Numbered from the stretch's first letter, positions 42,985-51,504 are shown. The stretch: 58,587 bases of DNA from Bacillota bacterium (GCA_012799135.1 JAAZLW010000066.1:1-58587); one strand, 5' to 3'. The notes: generated from the letters alone by a model not told the origin. A program made the numbers and translations.

Positions 42985-43710
42985 ATGGGTATCCGAGTAA
43001 CTGTATGGAATGAGAACCGTCACGAAAAAACCGACGAGAGGGTACGGAAGCTGTATCCGGAGGGCATACACGGAGCCTTGGCCGGCATACTGCGCGCTCA
43101 GGGTATGGAAGTCAAAACAGCGACTCTTGATCAACCAGAGCATGGCCTGACTGACGCAGTGCTGGACAATACCGATGTTTTGATCTGGTGGGGCCATTTG
43201 GCACATCACGAAGTCAGTGATTCGGTAGTTGAAGAAGTAGCCAAACGCGTTCTCGATGGCATGGGCTTGATTGTCTTGCATTCCGCCCATTTCTCCAAGA
43301 TATTCCGCAGACTCATGGGTACCAGTTGTGATCTCAAGTGGCGGGAGATTGGTGAGAAGGAACGGCTTTGGGTGGTTGAGCCCGGGCATCCGATTGTGGA
43401 AGGTATAGGTGAGTATATTGAGCTTCCGCAAACTGAGATGTATGGAGAACGCTTCGACATACCGGTACCGGACACATTAGTGTTTATCAGTTGGTTTGCT
43501 GGTGGGGAAGTCTTCCGTAGCGGTTGCTGCTATAACCGGGGAAAAGGTAAGGTCTTTTACTTCCGGCCGGGTCACGAAACATTGCCCATATTCTACAACA
43601 AGGATATCCAGCGAGTTATTATCAATGCTGTCCGTTGGGCCGCACCGGTGCAGGGGCCTGTACCGAAGTTTGGACATCATCCTAAGCCTCTGGAGCAGAT
43701 CGAGGAATAG
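42985..43710 (+). CDS. ThuA-like (trehalose utilisation) domain protein
   Basis: Class I glutamine-amidotransferase-like fold protein of the ThuA family, 241 residues. [18 protein letters not shown], then [13 protein letters not shown] (the place of the nucleophile elbow, with His-Ser and no Cys) and [14 protein letters not shown] near the end are family features. The ATG at 42985 is preferred to the GTG at 42976, which overlaps the GGAAGGG site. ThuA proteins occur in sugar-catabolic clusters, often with Gfo/Idh/MocA dehydrogenases, two of which lie just downstream. Its biochemical activity is unclear. Confidence 0.85.
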   Translation: MGIRVTVWNENRHEKTDERVRKLYPEGIHGALAGILRAQGMEVKTATLDQPEHGLTDAVLDNTDVLIWWGHLAHHEVSDSVVEEVAKRVLDGMGLIVLHSAHFSKIFRRLMGTSCDLKWREIGEKERLWVVEPGHPIVEGIGEYIELPQTEMYGERFDIPVPDTLVFISWFAGGEVFRSGCCYNRGKGKVFYFRPGHETLPIFYNKDIQRVIINAVRWAAPVQGPVPKFGHHPKPLEQIEE

Positions 43711-43755
43711 GTCCCTGGGCTATCCAGCATAGGTGACAGAAGAGACAAGGCATAC

Positions 43756-43783
43756 AGAGCTGTCCTGATGGATGGCTCTTTTT
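43756..43783 (+). terminator. Intrinsic terminator after the ThuA gene
   Basis: AGAGC (43756-43760) pairs with GCTCT (43775-43779), with GTCC/GGAT pairing inside, and five T (43779-43783) follow. It separates the ThuA gene from the ribonuclease H gene. Confidence 0.75.
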
Positions 43784-43866
43784 CATGCACCGGCAAAGGC
43801 AAAAGGGATCGAGACTGGACGTCATCCCCTCTTTTATGTTACGGTTGCGGTAGGTAGAAGAAGGGA

Positions 43867-44343
43867 ATGAGCAATGTGAGTTTACCTGAGGTCACGATCT
43901 ATACTGATGGAGCTTGTTCGGGTAATCCTGGGCCCGGTGGCTGGGCGGCTCTGCTCAGGTATGGTTCCCATGAGAAGGAGCTAGCCGGCTATGAAGCCCA
44001 CACTACTAACCAGCGCATGGAGTTGATGGCCGCCATTAAAGGGCTAGAGGCCCTCAAAAAGCCTTGTTCAGTGCAGCTACATAGTGATAGTGCCTACCTA
44101 ATCAATGCTTTCCACCGGAAATGGCTGGTCAAATGGCAGCGCAATGGCTGGCTGAATGTCAAGAAACAGCCGGTGGAGAATCAGGATCTATGGAAACGCC
44201 TGGTGACTCTGACGGAGAAACATCAAGTAAGATGGGTCAAGGTGGAAGGTCATTCTGATGATGAGCTCAACAACCGCTGTGACTATCTGGCCAAACAAGC
44301 TATTAAGGAGAATGCCCCCACCGGCAATGATGAGCTGAGTTAG
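43867..44343 (+). CDS. rnhA: Ribonuclease HI
   Basis: Ribonuclease HI, which cuts the RNA strand of RNA/DNA hybrids, 158 residues. The four catalytic acids are in YTDGACSGNPGPGGW (Asp), TNQRMELMAAIKGLE (Glu), LHSDSAYLINAF (Asp) and NRCDYLAKQA (Asp), and WVKVEGHSDDELN provides the His. It also has the basic handle region (HRKWLVKWQRNGWLN) of the E. coli-type enzyme. A weak ribosome site (GAAGGG) precedes the ATG. It sits between sugar-related genes with no functional link seen. Confidence 0.96.
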   Translation: MSNVSLPEVTIYTDGACSGNPGPGGWAALLRYGSHEKELAGYEAHTTNQRMELMAAIKGLEALKKPCSVQLHSDSAYLINAFHRKWLVKWQRNGWLNVKKQPVENQDLWKRLVTLTEKHQVRWVKVEGHSDDELNNRCDYLAKQAIKENAPTGNDELS

Positions 44344-44456
44344 GGAAGGAAACAAATATCTATCAAAGAATAAGAAGAATAGTGAAGACTGAGGGACGAT
44401 TTGGTCATGTGGGAGTATTTGGGAGCCCCAGATAACTTATGTGGAGGTGAGGGAGA

Positions 44457-45467
44457 GTGAGGGTTGGAATAGTCGGATTAGGCACTATGGGTACCACCCA
44501 CGCAGGCGGGTACCAGAATATTGCCGATTGTGAGTTGGTAGCTGTAGCCGATATTCAACCAGAGCGGTGTAGAGCAATGGTAGAGCGCTATGGGGTGCGG
44601 AGCTATGCCACTCTTGCCGATATGTTGGTTGCGGAGGCATTGGACGTAATCGATGTGTGTCTGCCAACTCATCTGCACCTTGAACATGTGGAGATGGCTG
44701 CCGCTGCGGGTAAGCATGTCTTCTTTGAGAAACCTCTAGCCCGTAACCGAACAGAGGGTGAAGCCATGGTCAAAGCTTGTCGCAAGGCCGGCGTGACCTT
44801 GGGTGTTGGCCATGTGGTGAGGTTCTTTCCGGAGTATCGACGGGCGAAGGAGATCATCGCCAGCGGACAGTTGGGCAATGTCGGTACTGTATATACCTAT
44901 CGAGGTGGGGGAGGATTTCCCACGGCCTGGCAGGATTGGTATGCCAACTACGAGTGGAGTGGTGGCCTTACCCTGGATATGATCATCCACGATTTTGACT
45001 TTCTGCGTTGGACTCTCGGAGAGGTGGACCGGGTCTATGCTAAAAGCACCTTTGGCCGTGATTACAACCGTCTGGAGCATGTATTGGTTAGTCTGCGGTT
45101 TAGGAATGGAGTCATTGGCAACATAGAGGGTACATGGCTCAATGTCGGTGGTTTTGGCACGAAATTCGAGTTTGCCTGTGAGAAAGGGCTTTTGACCCAT
45201 GACTCTAAGATTGCTTCTGCGTTTCGAAGCTACCCACAGATAACCAGTCCTCAAGTAGGTGGGCCGGGGGTAGCTGTACCGGAGAGTCCATTAGATAAAG
45301 ATCCCTACACTGTGGAGCTAGAACACTTCATTCAGTGTCTGCATCAAGGTCAGAAACCGCTGACTAGCGGCGAAGAGGCTCTATATGCAATCGACATAGC
45401 GGTAGCTGCTCTCGAGTCCATCAAGACCGGGAAACCGGTCAAAGTATACGGGGGGGTGAAACAATGA
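44457..45467 (+). CDS. Gfo/Idh/MocA family oxidoreductase (first of pair)
   Basis: NAD(P)-dependent dehydrogenase of the Gfo/Idh/MocA family, 336 residues. The N-terminal Rossmann fold has VGIVGLGTMGTTHAGG, and the cofactor/substrate site has FEKPLARN. The C-terminal half has GGLTLDMIIHDFDFLRW, which places the catalytic His-Asp pair. GGAGGTGAGGG precedes the GTG at 44457. It overlaps the next gene by 4 bases (ATGA). Members oxidise or epimerise sugars and inositols; the substrate is not known. Confidence 0.93.
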   Translation: MRVGIVGLGTMGTTHAGGYQNIADCELVAVADIQPERCRAMVERYGVRSYATLADMLVAEALDVIDVCLPTHLHLEHVEMAAAAGKHVFFEKPLARNRTEGEAMVKACRKAGVTLGVGHVVRFFPEYRRAKEIIASGQLGNVGTVYTYRGGGGFPTAWQDWYANYEWSGGLTLDMIIHDFDFLRWTLGEVDRVYAKSTFGRDYNRLEHVLVSLRFRNGVIGNIEGTWLNVGGFGTKFEFACEKGLLTHDSKIASAFRSYPQITSPQVGGPGVAVPESPLDKDPYTVELEHFIQCLHQGQKPLTSGEEALYAIDIAVAALESIKTGKPVKVYGGVKQ

Positions 45468-46441
45468 AGCTGGGAATAATGAGTTTTGCCCATCTGCATG
45501 CCTATAGTTATGGAGATGTAATCGGGAAGCTGCCCGGTGTGGAGCTCGTGGGAGTAGCTGATCTGAATCAGGATCGGGGGAGACAGGCGGCTGATCAGCT
45601 CAATACCCGGTACTATCCATCCTATGAAGAACTGCTCGATGCTGACATAGATGGTGTGATTATTACGGCGGCCAACCGCGATCACCGAGAACTAACGGAG
45701 ATGGCTGCTGCTGCGGGGAAGCATATTCTGTGCGAAAAACCAATCGCCACTTCTTTGGAAGATGCTAAGGTCATGGAGAAAGTCACCCGGGAGGCCGGAG
45801 TCAAATTCCAGATGGCTTTTCCCTGTCGCTACATTCCCGCTGTGCAAAGACTCAAGAGCCAGTATGACAGGGGCGAGTTGGGACGGATATTGGCTATCCG
45901 TGGCACTAACCATGGATGCATGCCCGGTGGGTTCTTCATTGACCCTGATGCTGCCGGTGGTGGGGCTGTTATTGACCATACAGTGCATTTGGTGGACCTA
46001 GTGCGCTGGATTTTCCAGACTGAATTTCGGGAAGTGTATTGTGAGATGGATCGCCGCTTCCATGATATCCCCACTGAAGATTGTGGTCTTTTAACTCTGG
46101 AAATGACCAATGGTGCCTTCATGACCTTAGATCCCAGCTGGTCTAGGCCGGATTGCTTCTATACTTGGGGTGATCTTTACATGCAGGTGGTAGCAACAGA
46201 CATGGTCACAGAAGTTGATATGATGCGCCAAAGCATAGAGCGGATTAGTTTTGATGATCCTAACTACCAGTGGGAGTTTTGGGGAGCGAATAGTGACTAT
46301 TACTTGGTCAAGGAGTTTGTCGATAGTTTTCGCGAGGATCGGGAGCCGAGTATCACTGCACTAGACGGTATTCGGGCTCTGGAAGTGGCTTTAGGTGCCT
46401 ATGAGTCTGCACGGACCGGCCAGCCGGTTCAGATCGGATGA
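45464..46441 (+). CDS. Gfo/Idh/MocA family oxidoreductase (second of pair)
   Basis: Second dehydrogenase of the same family, 325 residues, distant in sequence from the first. The N-terminus is LGIMSFAHLHAYSYG, a diverged Rossmann loop with His in the usual Gly positions. The site motif is CEKPIATS, and GGGAVIDHTVHLVDLVRW holds the catalytic His-Asp. It starts with ATG overlapping the stop of the first gene. Tandem Gfo/Idh/MocA genes often carry out linked oxidation and reduction steps on one sugar, and the ThuA protein upstream may belong to the same route. Confidence 0.92.
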   Translation: MKLGIMSFAHLHAYSYGDVIGKLPGVELVGVADLNQDRGRQAADQLNTRYYPSYEELLDADIDGVIITAANRDHRELTEMAAAAGKHILCEKPIATSLEDAKVMEKVTREAGVKFQMAFPCRYIPAVQRLKSQYDRGELGRILAIRGTNHGCMPGGFFIDPDAAGGGAVIDHTVHLVDLVRWIFQTEFREVYCEMDRRFHDIPTEDCGLLTLEMTNGAFMTLDPSWSRPDCFYTWGDLYMQVVATDMVTEVDMMRQSIERISFDDPNYQWEFWGANSDYYLVKEFVDSFREDREPSITALDGIRALEVALGAYESARTGQPVQIG

Positions 46442-46498
46442 TCCACTGATCCACTGACTGGAGCATCGGGCCAAGCCAGGAGAATTACAGGGAGGCTG

Positions 46499-46515
46499 GG
46501 CGTTGGTGCAACGCC
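46499..46515. promoter_or_regulatory. Perfect inverted repeat at the start of the triple-HTH regulator gene
   Basis: GGCGTTG (46499-46505), GTG, CAACGCC (46509-46515) is a perfect 7-3-7 inverted repeat ending 7 bases before the ATG at 46523, where a ribosome-binding site would be expected. It may be an operator for the encoded regulator or an RNA hairpin that limits translation. Confidence 0.5.
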
Positions 46516-46522
46516 ATTTGGT

Positions 46523-47278
46523 ATGGATGGAGATACTTTTCGGATTCTAAGACAGCAAAGAGGACTGACCTTACAGGATGTGGCCACGCGCAGTGGGCTT
46601 TCACGTTCGTATTTGAGCGAAATTGAAAATGGGAAGAAACAACCTTCGGTTAAGGCTTTGGAGGCGATAGCAGCAGCCTTAAATGTCTCTTTAAAGGTGC
46701 TTCTACCAGAGGCGAAGGAGACAGAAATAGGATTAGGAGAGCGACTCAGACTAGCCCGGGAAAGAGAGGGAATGTCACTAACAGAGGTAGCTGAAGCGGT
46801 CGGCATCTCCTCGGGTTATCTGGGTGAAATAGAGCGGGGCCAGGCACTGCCGGCGGTGGATACGTTGCGCCAGCTGGCAGAGGTAGTGGCCTTGCCTTTA
46901 TCCCAAGCCTTTAAGTGTGGTACCATTGGCGATAGGGTGGGAATGCTGCGCGAGCGTTTGGGCTTGTCCCGAGCGGAGCTGGCTCAGATGGCCGGTGTGA
47001 CACCGAGTTTTATCGCTCAATTGGAGAATAACAAGACTCAGGCCTCATTGCTGACACTGAGGCGCATATCCCAGTGTCTGGGTGTTTCTACCTGTTATCT
47101 GATCTTGGAAGACGATAGTGCAGAAGAGATGATTCGCCTGCTCAATCCAGAGCTCCGGGAGTTGCTGCAGGAGCCCAGGATACAGCTGGTACTGAGGATG
47201 GTCTGTGATATGACAGAGAAGGAATTCGCATTTTTGTTGCAGTTTATACGCCTGCTCAAGCAAAGCGGTTTGCAGTAG
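46523..47278 (+). CDS. Transcriptional regulator with three tandem XRE-type helix-turn-helix domains
   Basis: DNA-binding protein of 251 residues built of three Cro/CI-type domains. Domain 1 (about 4-58) has LTLQDVATRSGLSRSYLSEIE, domain 2 (about 70-125) has MSLTEVAEAVGISSGYLGEIE, domain 3 (about 134-188) has LSRAELAQMAGVTPSFIAQLE. A C-terminal helical tail follows. Most XRE regulators have one such domain. No clear Shine-Dalgarno precedes the ATG; instead a perfect inverted repeat occupies that place. It lies 40 bases before the CrtI-like flavoprotein gene, which it may control. Confidence 0.88.
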   Translation: MDGDTFRILRQQRGLTLQDVATRSGLSRSYLSEIENGKKQPSVKALEAIAAALNVSLKVLLPEAKETEIGLGERLRLAREREGMSLTEVAEAVGISSGYLGEIERGQALPAVDTLRQLAEVVALPLSQAFKCGTIGDRVGMLRERLGLSRAELAQMAGVTPSFIAQLENNKTQASLLTLRRISQCLGVSTCYLILEDDSAEEMIRLLNPELRELLQEPRIQLVLRMVCDMTEKEFAFLLQFIRLLKQSGLQ

Positions 47279-47318
47279 ACACCGAATGTCACTGGATGAG
47301 GGGAAAAGGAGTAGCATA

Positions 47319-48824
47319 ATGGCAAAGGATCTGGATGTAGTCGTTATTGGTGCCGGTGTAGCCGGCTTGACAGCTGCCGCTTATTTGGCCCAGGCCGGGA
47401 TGAGTGTCTGTGTGCTGGAACAGCAGCATAGGCCGGGAGGCTTAGTAGGGGCTTTCCCTCGGAGGGAGTACCTGTTTGAACAGTCGCTGCGTTGGGTGGT
47501 AGGTTGCCACCCAGGTGGGACGCTCAATACCTGCAGGGAGGAGCTAGGTCTCACCTTGAGTTTCAAGCAGCTCGATCCTTGTAGCCGTCAGATAGGCCCC
47601 GGCTTTGATATCTTGCTTTCCTCCAATGTGGGCCAGTGGACAGATGAGCTGTGCCGATTGTTTCCTAACGAGGCCCCGGGCATTCAGCGGTTGGTGGCTG
47701 ATGCGCTGAAACTTTTCCGGCGAATCCCGGAGGTTCCCAAAAAGCCCCAAGAGATGCTGACCAAGTGGGAACAGCTGAAGATCGGGCTGAGTGCTCTTTG
47801 GAACATGAAGCTATATAGAAAATACGCGGGCCTCAACATCCAAGATTTGCTGCTGCAGGAGTTTAAAGAACCCCAGCTACGGACCTTTTTCTACTCCCTA
47901 TGCCCCGTCGGTGGAGCCTCGGCGATCTTACTTCTGACTACTATTGGCTGGATCAAAGAACGGCATCTACATTATCCCGTTGGGGGTGGACAGGCCATCA
48001 TCGATAGTCTGCGCCAGGTTATCGAAGAGAACGGGGGCCAAATCCGTTGTGGTGTTGCAGTGGAGAGCATATTAGTAGAAGATGAGCGGGCCATTGGTGT
48101 GGTATTGGCGGACCGAGAGAGTATTCGCAGTGATTTTGTCGTGGCTGCCTGTGATGCGATGCAGCTCTATGGTAAGCTGGTCCCCAAGGGTGCCGTGCCC
48201 GAATATGTGCTGGAAGATCTGAACCATTTAGAGCCCTGGCCGTCCTGCTTTCTGATCTGCCTGGGGGTAGATGATGGCATCACCGATCTGGCCTCCTGGC
48301 ATCATCATATAACTTATTGCCCGACACTGATGGATGCAATGGAAAGTGAGGATCCGACCCATTGGATGCTCGATATAGCAGATAACAGCTATGCCGATAC
48401 CCTCCATGCACCTGACGGCTATCGCAGTATTGCGCTCGGGGCTCAAGTGTCATTTGAGTACGGACAGCGGTGGCAGACAATCGGAGAAATGCGGGGTCCT
48501 GAGTATACAGCTCTGAAGGAAGAGATCGCCGCCAATCTACTTGCCTCAGCGGAAAGATTGCTGCCCGGGCTCCAGGCGCGGGTTAGGGTGGCCGATGCGG
48601 CTACACCCATCACCTATCGACGCTATACTGGGAATTGGAAGGGTGCCCGTAGGGGTTGGTTACCGACGGTGGAGACCATGGGCCATATCAAGAGAGAGAC
48701 AACTTCGCTCCCGGGTCTTTTTCAGTGTGGCCACTGGCATGTCCATTCCGGTAGCATAAGTGGGGCAATGCAATCAGGGAAAAATGCGGCTCTGCTGTTG
48801 ATCCGAGAGGCTAGTATTCTGTAG
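47319..48824 (+). CDS. CrtI/phytoene-desaturase-like FAD-dependent oxidoreductase
   Basis: Flavoprotein of 501 residues with the amine-oxidase/CrtI fold. The FAD loop is VVIGAGVAGLTAAAYLAQAG followed by LEQQHRPGGLVGAF. The C-terminal end has GLFQCGHWHVHSGSISGAM, the second FAD contact. HYPVGGGQAIIDSLRQVIEENGG is typical of CrtI and retinol-saturase relatives. Without other carotenoid genes nearby the substrate is open; related proteins reduce or desaturate isoprenoids. AAAAGGAG supports the ATG at 47319 rather than 47286. It probably shares a transcript with the triple-HTH regulator. Confidence 0.87.
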   Translation: MAKDLDVVVIGAGVAGLTAAAYLAQAGMSVCVLEQQHRPGGLVGAFPRREYLFEQSLRWVVGCHPGGTLNTCREELGLTLSFKQLDPCSRQIGPGFDILLSSNVGQWTDELCRLFPNEAPGIQRLVADALKLFRRIPEVPKKPQEMLTKWEQLKIGLSALWNMKLYRKYAGLNIQDLLLQEFKEPQLRTFFYSLCPVGGASAILLLTTIGWIKERHLHYPVGGGQAIIDSLRQVIEENGGQIRCGVAVESILVEDERAIGVVLADRESIRSDFVVAACDAMQLYGKLVPKGAVPEYVLEDLNHLEPWPSCFLICLGVDDGITDLASWHHHITYCPTLMDAMESEDPTHWMLDIADNSYADTLHAPDGYRSIALGAQVSFEYGQRWQTIGEMRGPEYTALKEEIAANLLASAERLLPGLQARVRVADAATPITYRRYTGNWKGARRGWLPTVETMGHIKRETTSLPGLFQCGHWHVHSGSISGAMQSGKNAALLLIREASIL

Positions 48825-49124
48825 TCTGAGTCTTGCGTTCTCCACTTCCGCCACAGCTCGTTTCTTGACCACTTCCTCCATTAGCTTATCTTGGAAGGAA
48901 AGGCCCCGTAGCCTCTCCCAGACATTCGGAGGGGTGACTTGAGCCGATACCCGGGGTGAGGCTTTGTAGCGGGCGCATCTGGGTCCATCGATAGCTTCTA
49001 CTTGCGCGGTGTCCTGATAGAGGGTTACTCTGATCCCCCAGACCTGGCCTGGGGTGATTTCAGTATATACAGCCATTTTATCGGTGGGGCGGGTCCAAGT
49101 GCCTCGATTGAGCAGTTTGTACAT
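48774..49124 (-). CDS. Small hypothetical protein, last gene of a minus-strand set
   Basis: Frame of 116 residues that fills the otherwise empty stretch 48825-49124 and overlaps the end of the CrtI-like gene by 51 bases. The protein has an ordinary composition: an N-terminal beta-rich part (KMAVYTEITPGQVWGIRVTL) and a C-terminal charged helix (DKLMEEVVKKRAVAEVENAR). I do not recognise a family. A weak GATGAGAG precedes the ATG at 49124. Position behind two other small minus-strand genes supports it, but it could be spurious. Confidence 0.5.
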   Translation of the reverse strand: MYKLLNRGTWTRPTDKMAVYTEITPGQVWGIRVTLYQDTAQVEAIDGPRCARYKASPRVSAQVTPPNVWERLRGLSFQDKLMEEVVKKRAVAEVENARLRLQNTSLSDQQQSRIFP

Positions 49125-49221
49125 GGTCTCTCATCCCATCATTCCGGTTCTGTGTCAACTGCAGTGTTCATACACTTTCTTGAAGAAGAATGGGATTCCT
49201 GCTTGAGGATCTATACCATGT

Positions 49222-49389
49222 TCATTGATTCGGGAAATCGGTTGCATCGTTTTCCCCGTTTGCCCGGAGTTTACCCAAGAGACCGGCTTCTTGTTCCAGA
49301 CATGTCGGGCAGCGTACTACACCGGAGACTAGGTCAAAGTGAGGATTGTTGGTTTCTTGGCCACATTTCATACAGACGTAGTTCGCCAT
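49222..49389 (-). CDS. 55-residue zinc-ribbon protein
   Basis: A short gene that is easy to miss. GGAGGTGAGAGT directly precedes the ATG at 49389, an excellent ribosome site. The product begins MANYVCMKCGQET and continues to VRCPTCLEQEAG, then a polar tail of about 20 residues ending in FPNQ. Two CxxC pairs 18 residues apart make a zinc ribbon. It lies between the stand-alone CBM25 gene and the small hypothetical gene on the same strand. Function is unknown; small zinc ribbons often bind RNA, DNA or a partner protein. Confidence 0.75.
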   Translation of the reverse strand: MANYVCMKCGQETNNPHFDLVSGVVRCPTCLEQEAGLLGKLRANGENDATDFPNQ

Positions 49390-49449
49390 ACTCTCACCTC
49401 CAACCGTTTCCTGGAAACCCGAAGTCTGGTCGTGCAGTTATGAGAGGTG

Positions 49450-49483
49450 GGGCGAAACCCTACCGGATACTCAGGTCTCGCCC
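49450..49483. promoter_or_regulatory. Strong hairpin between the CBM25 and zinc-ribbon genes
   Basis: GGGCGAAACC (49450-49459) pairs over 10 positions (one G-T on the minus-strand copy) with GGTCTCGCCC (49474-49483), with a 14-base loop. No T tract follows on the minus strand. It may terminate or stabilise the CBM25 message. Confidence 0.45.
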
Positions 49484-49525
49484 TCCCTTATTATTACGCT
49501 ATGAGGTATCCAAGTTTGATGTACC

Positions 49526-49819
49526 CTAGTGGACTCGGATGGTCCAATCTAGTCCATTGTTGTTATCCCAGTTCATAGCACTGTCATGGAAACAGAAATT
49601 CACTTCATGTCGGGCAGAAGCCCTGACCATGGAATGGAAGGAACCTATCTGATTCCGCATCATTGGTACAGTGGCAGGGTTCCTCCAGCCGTCAACCCCG
49701 AAATGAAGGTACACCTGATCTGCACCGCTCTTGCGAAGGAGGCCATCGTAGTTTATGGTGATATCCTGATCTTGATAGGGATTACTAGGCTCAACCGAGA
49801 CTCCGTGGATTAGTTGCAT
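49526..49819 (-). CDS. Stand-alone CBM25-type carbohydrate-binding module
   Basis: Protein of 97 residues consisting of a single starch-type carbohydrate-binding domain of family CBM25/53. The family pattern is complete: GVSVEPSNPYQDQDITINYDG, then GADQVYLHFGVDGW (binding Trp), and HEVNFCFHDSAMNWDNNNGLDW (second binding Trp and the Asn/Asp loop). No signal peptide and no enzyme domain are present. AAAGGAG precedes the ATG at 49819. A cytoplasmic glucan-binding protein, perhaps acting on glycogen, is the simplest reading. Confidence 0.85.
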   Translation of the reverse strand: MQLIHGVSVEPSNPYQDQDITINYDGLLRKSGADQVYLHFGVDGWRNPATVPMMRNQIGSFHSMVRASARHEVNFCFHDSAMNWDNNNGLDWTIRVH

Positions 49820-50159
49820 GGGCTCAACTCCTTTCTCAAAGTTTCACAAATCTATGTTGCCCGTTATCTATGGGAGTCATGCATCTGGTTGAGCGCTCGG
49901 ATCTGGAAGGTCCATGGCTTTGTTTCCAGCCTAGGAGCTAATTGCTGAGCTTTGAAAAAGCAGGATTGTGAGTCCTTATGTAGTATTGGAGAGGGGTATA
50001 AGGTGGAACCCTAGATCCATAGAAGCTAGAGAATTCGCAGGAGATGTGTCCGCCTGGAGATGAGCCACCGGCCTGTGAAAAGAGCCCCGGCATTGATGTG
50101 AGCTAAGCGCCGGGGTCCCTTAGACGGATCTTGGCTGGCGGCATGGGAGGAGGTCTGTT
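49820..50159. other. Divergent intergenic region with a hairpin before the CoA-transferase gene
   Basis: No gene is supported here. CCCCGGC (50085-50091) pairs perfectly with GCCGGGG (50109-50115) around a 17-base loop, 45 bases before the CoA-transferase start, and may be a leader hairpin or an attenuator without a T tract. The rest shows no clear promoter to my eye. Confidence 0.4.
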
Positions 50160-51479
50160 TTGCTCACTATGACTAAGAGCGTGGAGCAGAAGTACAAAGA
50201 CAAATTGACGACATCAGAGGAAGCGGTATCCAGGATCGAGAGTGGCTCCACAGTGATCCAACCATTGGGTGCCGGCGAACCCCCGGCCATACTTGAGGCG
50301 ATTGCCAATGCAGTCAAAGCTGGGAATTTGCAGAACATAACGATGCATGCCATGTTGCCACTGGCTAATACGCTGCAGACAGTGTTGCGTCCTGATCTAC
50401 CAAAGGAGATTAACTGGGAATCATATTTTTTTAGTGGGGTAGATCGTAAAGCCTATAAAGAGGGAAGGGCAACATATACACCTAATCTTTTCTACCAGGC
50501 GCCCCGGATCTTTTCGGAGTTTCGGCAGATAGATACGGCAATCACAGCTGTTTCCCCCATGGATCGCCATGGCTGCTTCAGTTTGGGTGTTTCCGTCGAC
50601 TACAACCTGGAGGTCTGCCGCAAAGCCCGCCAGGTTATCGTGGAAGTCAACCCCAATATGCCCCGCACCCACGGTGCTGGCTTTCTGCATATTGATGAGA
50701 TCGATGCTATAGTGGAACATGAGGCACCGCTCCCCGAACTGCCACCACCAACCTTTGGCCCAGAGGACGAGAAAATCGGCCAGCTCATCGCGGAGATGAT
50801 ACCTGATGGAGCTACTCTGCAGTTGGGCATCGGTGGTATCCCTAGTGCGGTGATTAAGTACCTGATGAACCATCGAGATCTGGGCATTCATACCGAGATG
50901 CTTAGTGATGGTCTTATGGAGTTGATCCTTGCCGGGGTGGCGACGGGTCGTTGCAAGACATTACACCCCTACAAGGCGGTGATCGCTTTTGCCACCGGTA
51001 CCCGGCATTTGTACGATTTTCTCGATGATAATCCCTTGATCGAGGCCCATCCAGTGCAATATGTGAATAATCCTGCCCTAATCGCCAAAAATCACAAGCA
51101 AATAGCAATCAATGCCGCTTTGCAGGTCGATCTTACTGGCCAGTGCTGTGCCGAATCCTTCGGTGTCCAGCAGTATAGCGGTACCGGAGGCCAACTGGAT
51201 TTCACCCGGGGAGCCTTTGAATCACCAGGGGGCAAGGCCATCATTGCCTTTAACTCGACTGCCAAGGGAGGGGAGTTTTCCCGAATCGTACCAACCTTGA
51301 GTCCCGGAGCGGTAGTAACTACTCCTAGGACCGATGTGCATTATATAGTGACAGAATATGGGGTTGCTCAGCTAAAGGGTAAATCACTGCGGGAGAGGGC
51401 CCGTTTACTTATCGGGTTGGCCCATCCCAAGTTTCGGGATGTATTGACGTTTGAGGCAAAAAAGATAGGTTTACTGTAG
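50160..51479 (+). CDS. Acetyl-CoA hydrolase/transferase family protein (4-hydroxybutyrate CoA-transferase-like)
   Basis: CoA-transferase of 439 residues that moves CoA between acetate and another carboxylate such as butyrate or 4-hydroxybutyrate. Family motifs are TLQLGIGGIPSAVIKYLM (CoA binding), GIHTEMLSDGLMEL with the likely catalytic Glu, and the C-terminal GAVVTTPRTDVHYIVTEYGVA. AGGAGGT at 50148-50154 fits the TTG at 50160 much better than the ATG at 50169, which would be 14 bases away. It stands alone. Fermentative acetate or butyrate metabolism is the expected role. Confidence 0.88.
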   Translation: MLTMTKSVEQKYKDKLTTSEEAVSRIESGSTVIQPLGAGEPPAILEAIANAVKAGNLQNITMHAMLPLANTLQTVLRPDLPKEINWESYFFSGVDRKAYKEGRATYTPNLFYQAPRIFSEFRQIDTAITAVSPMDRHGCFSLGVSVDYNLEVCRKARQVIVEVNPNMPRTHGAGFLHIDEIDAIVEHEAPLPELPPPTFGPEDEKIGQLIAEMIPDGATLQLGIGGIPSAVIKYLMNHRDLGIHTEMLSDGLMELILAGVATGRCKTLHPYKAVIAFATGTRHLYDFLDDNPLIEAHPVQYVNNPALIAKNHKQIAINAALQVDLTGQCCAESFGVQQYSGTGGQLDFTRGAFESPGGKAIIAFNSTAKGGEFSRIVPTLSPGAVVTTPRTDVHYIVTEYGVAQLKGKSLRERARLLIGLAHPKFRDVLTFEAKKIGLL

Positions 51480-51482
51480 GCG

Positions 51483-51504
51483 GAAGCCGGGCATACCCGG
51501 CTTC
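51483..51504. terminator. Convergent hairpin terminator
   Basis: GAAGCCGGG (51483-51491) and CCCGGCTTC (51496-51504) form a perfect 9-bp stem with a CATA loop just after the CoA-transferase stop. It faces the convergent phosphoesterase gene. The T tract is weak. Confidence 0.65.

Noticed and set aside
44736-45254. 172-residue minus-strand frame inside the first Gfo/Idh/MocA gene
   Set aside because: Antisense shadow of a well-supported dehydrogenase gene, with no family features of its own.
49002-49529. 175-residue plus-strand frame in the region of small genes
   Set aside because: It is antisense to the zinc-ribbon gene and part of the small hypothetical gene. The minus-strand genes have better ribosome sites and, for the ribbon, recognisable Cys motifs.
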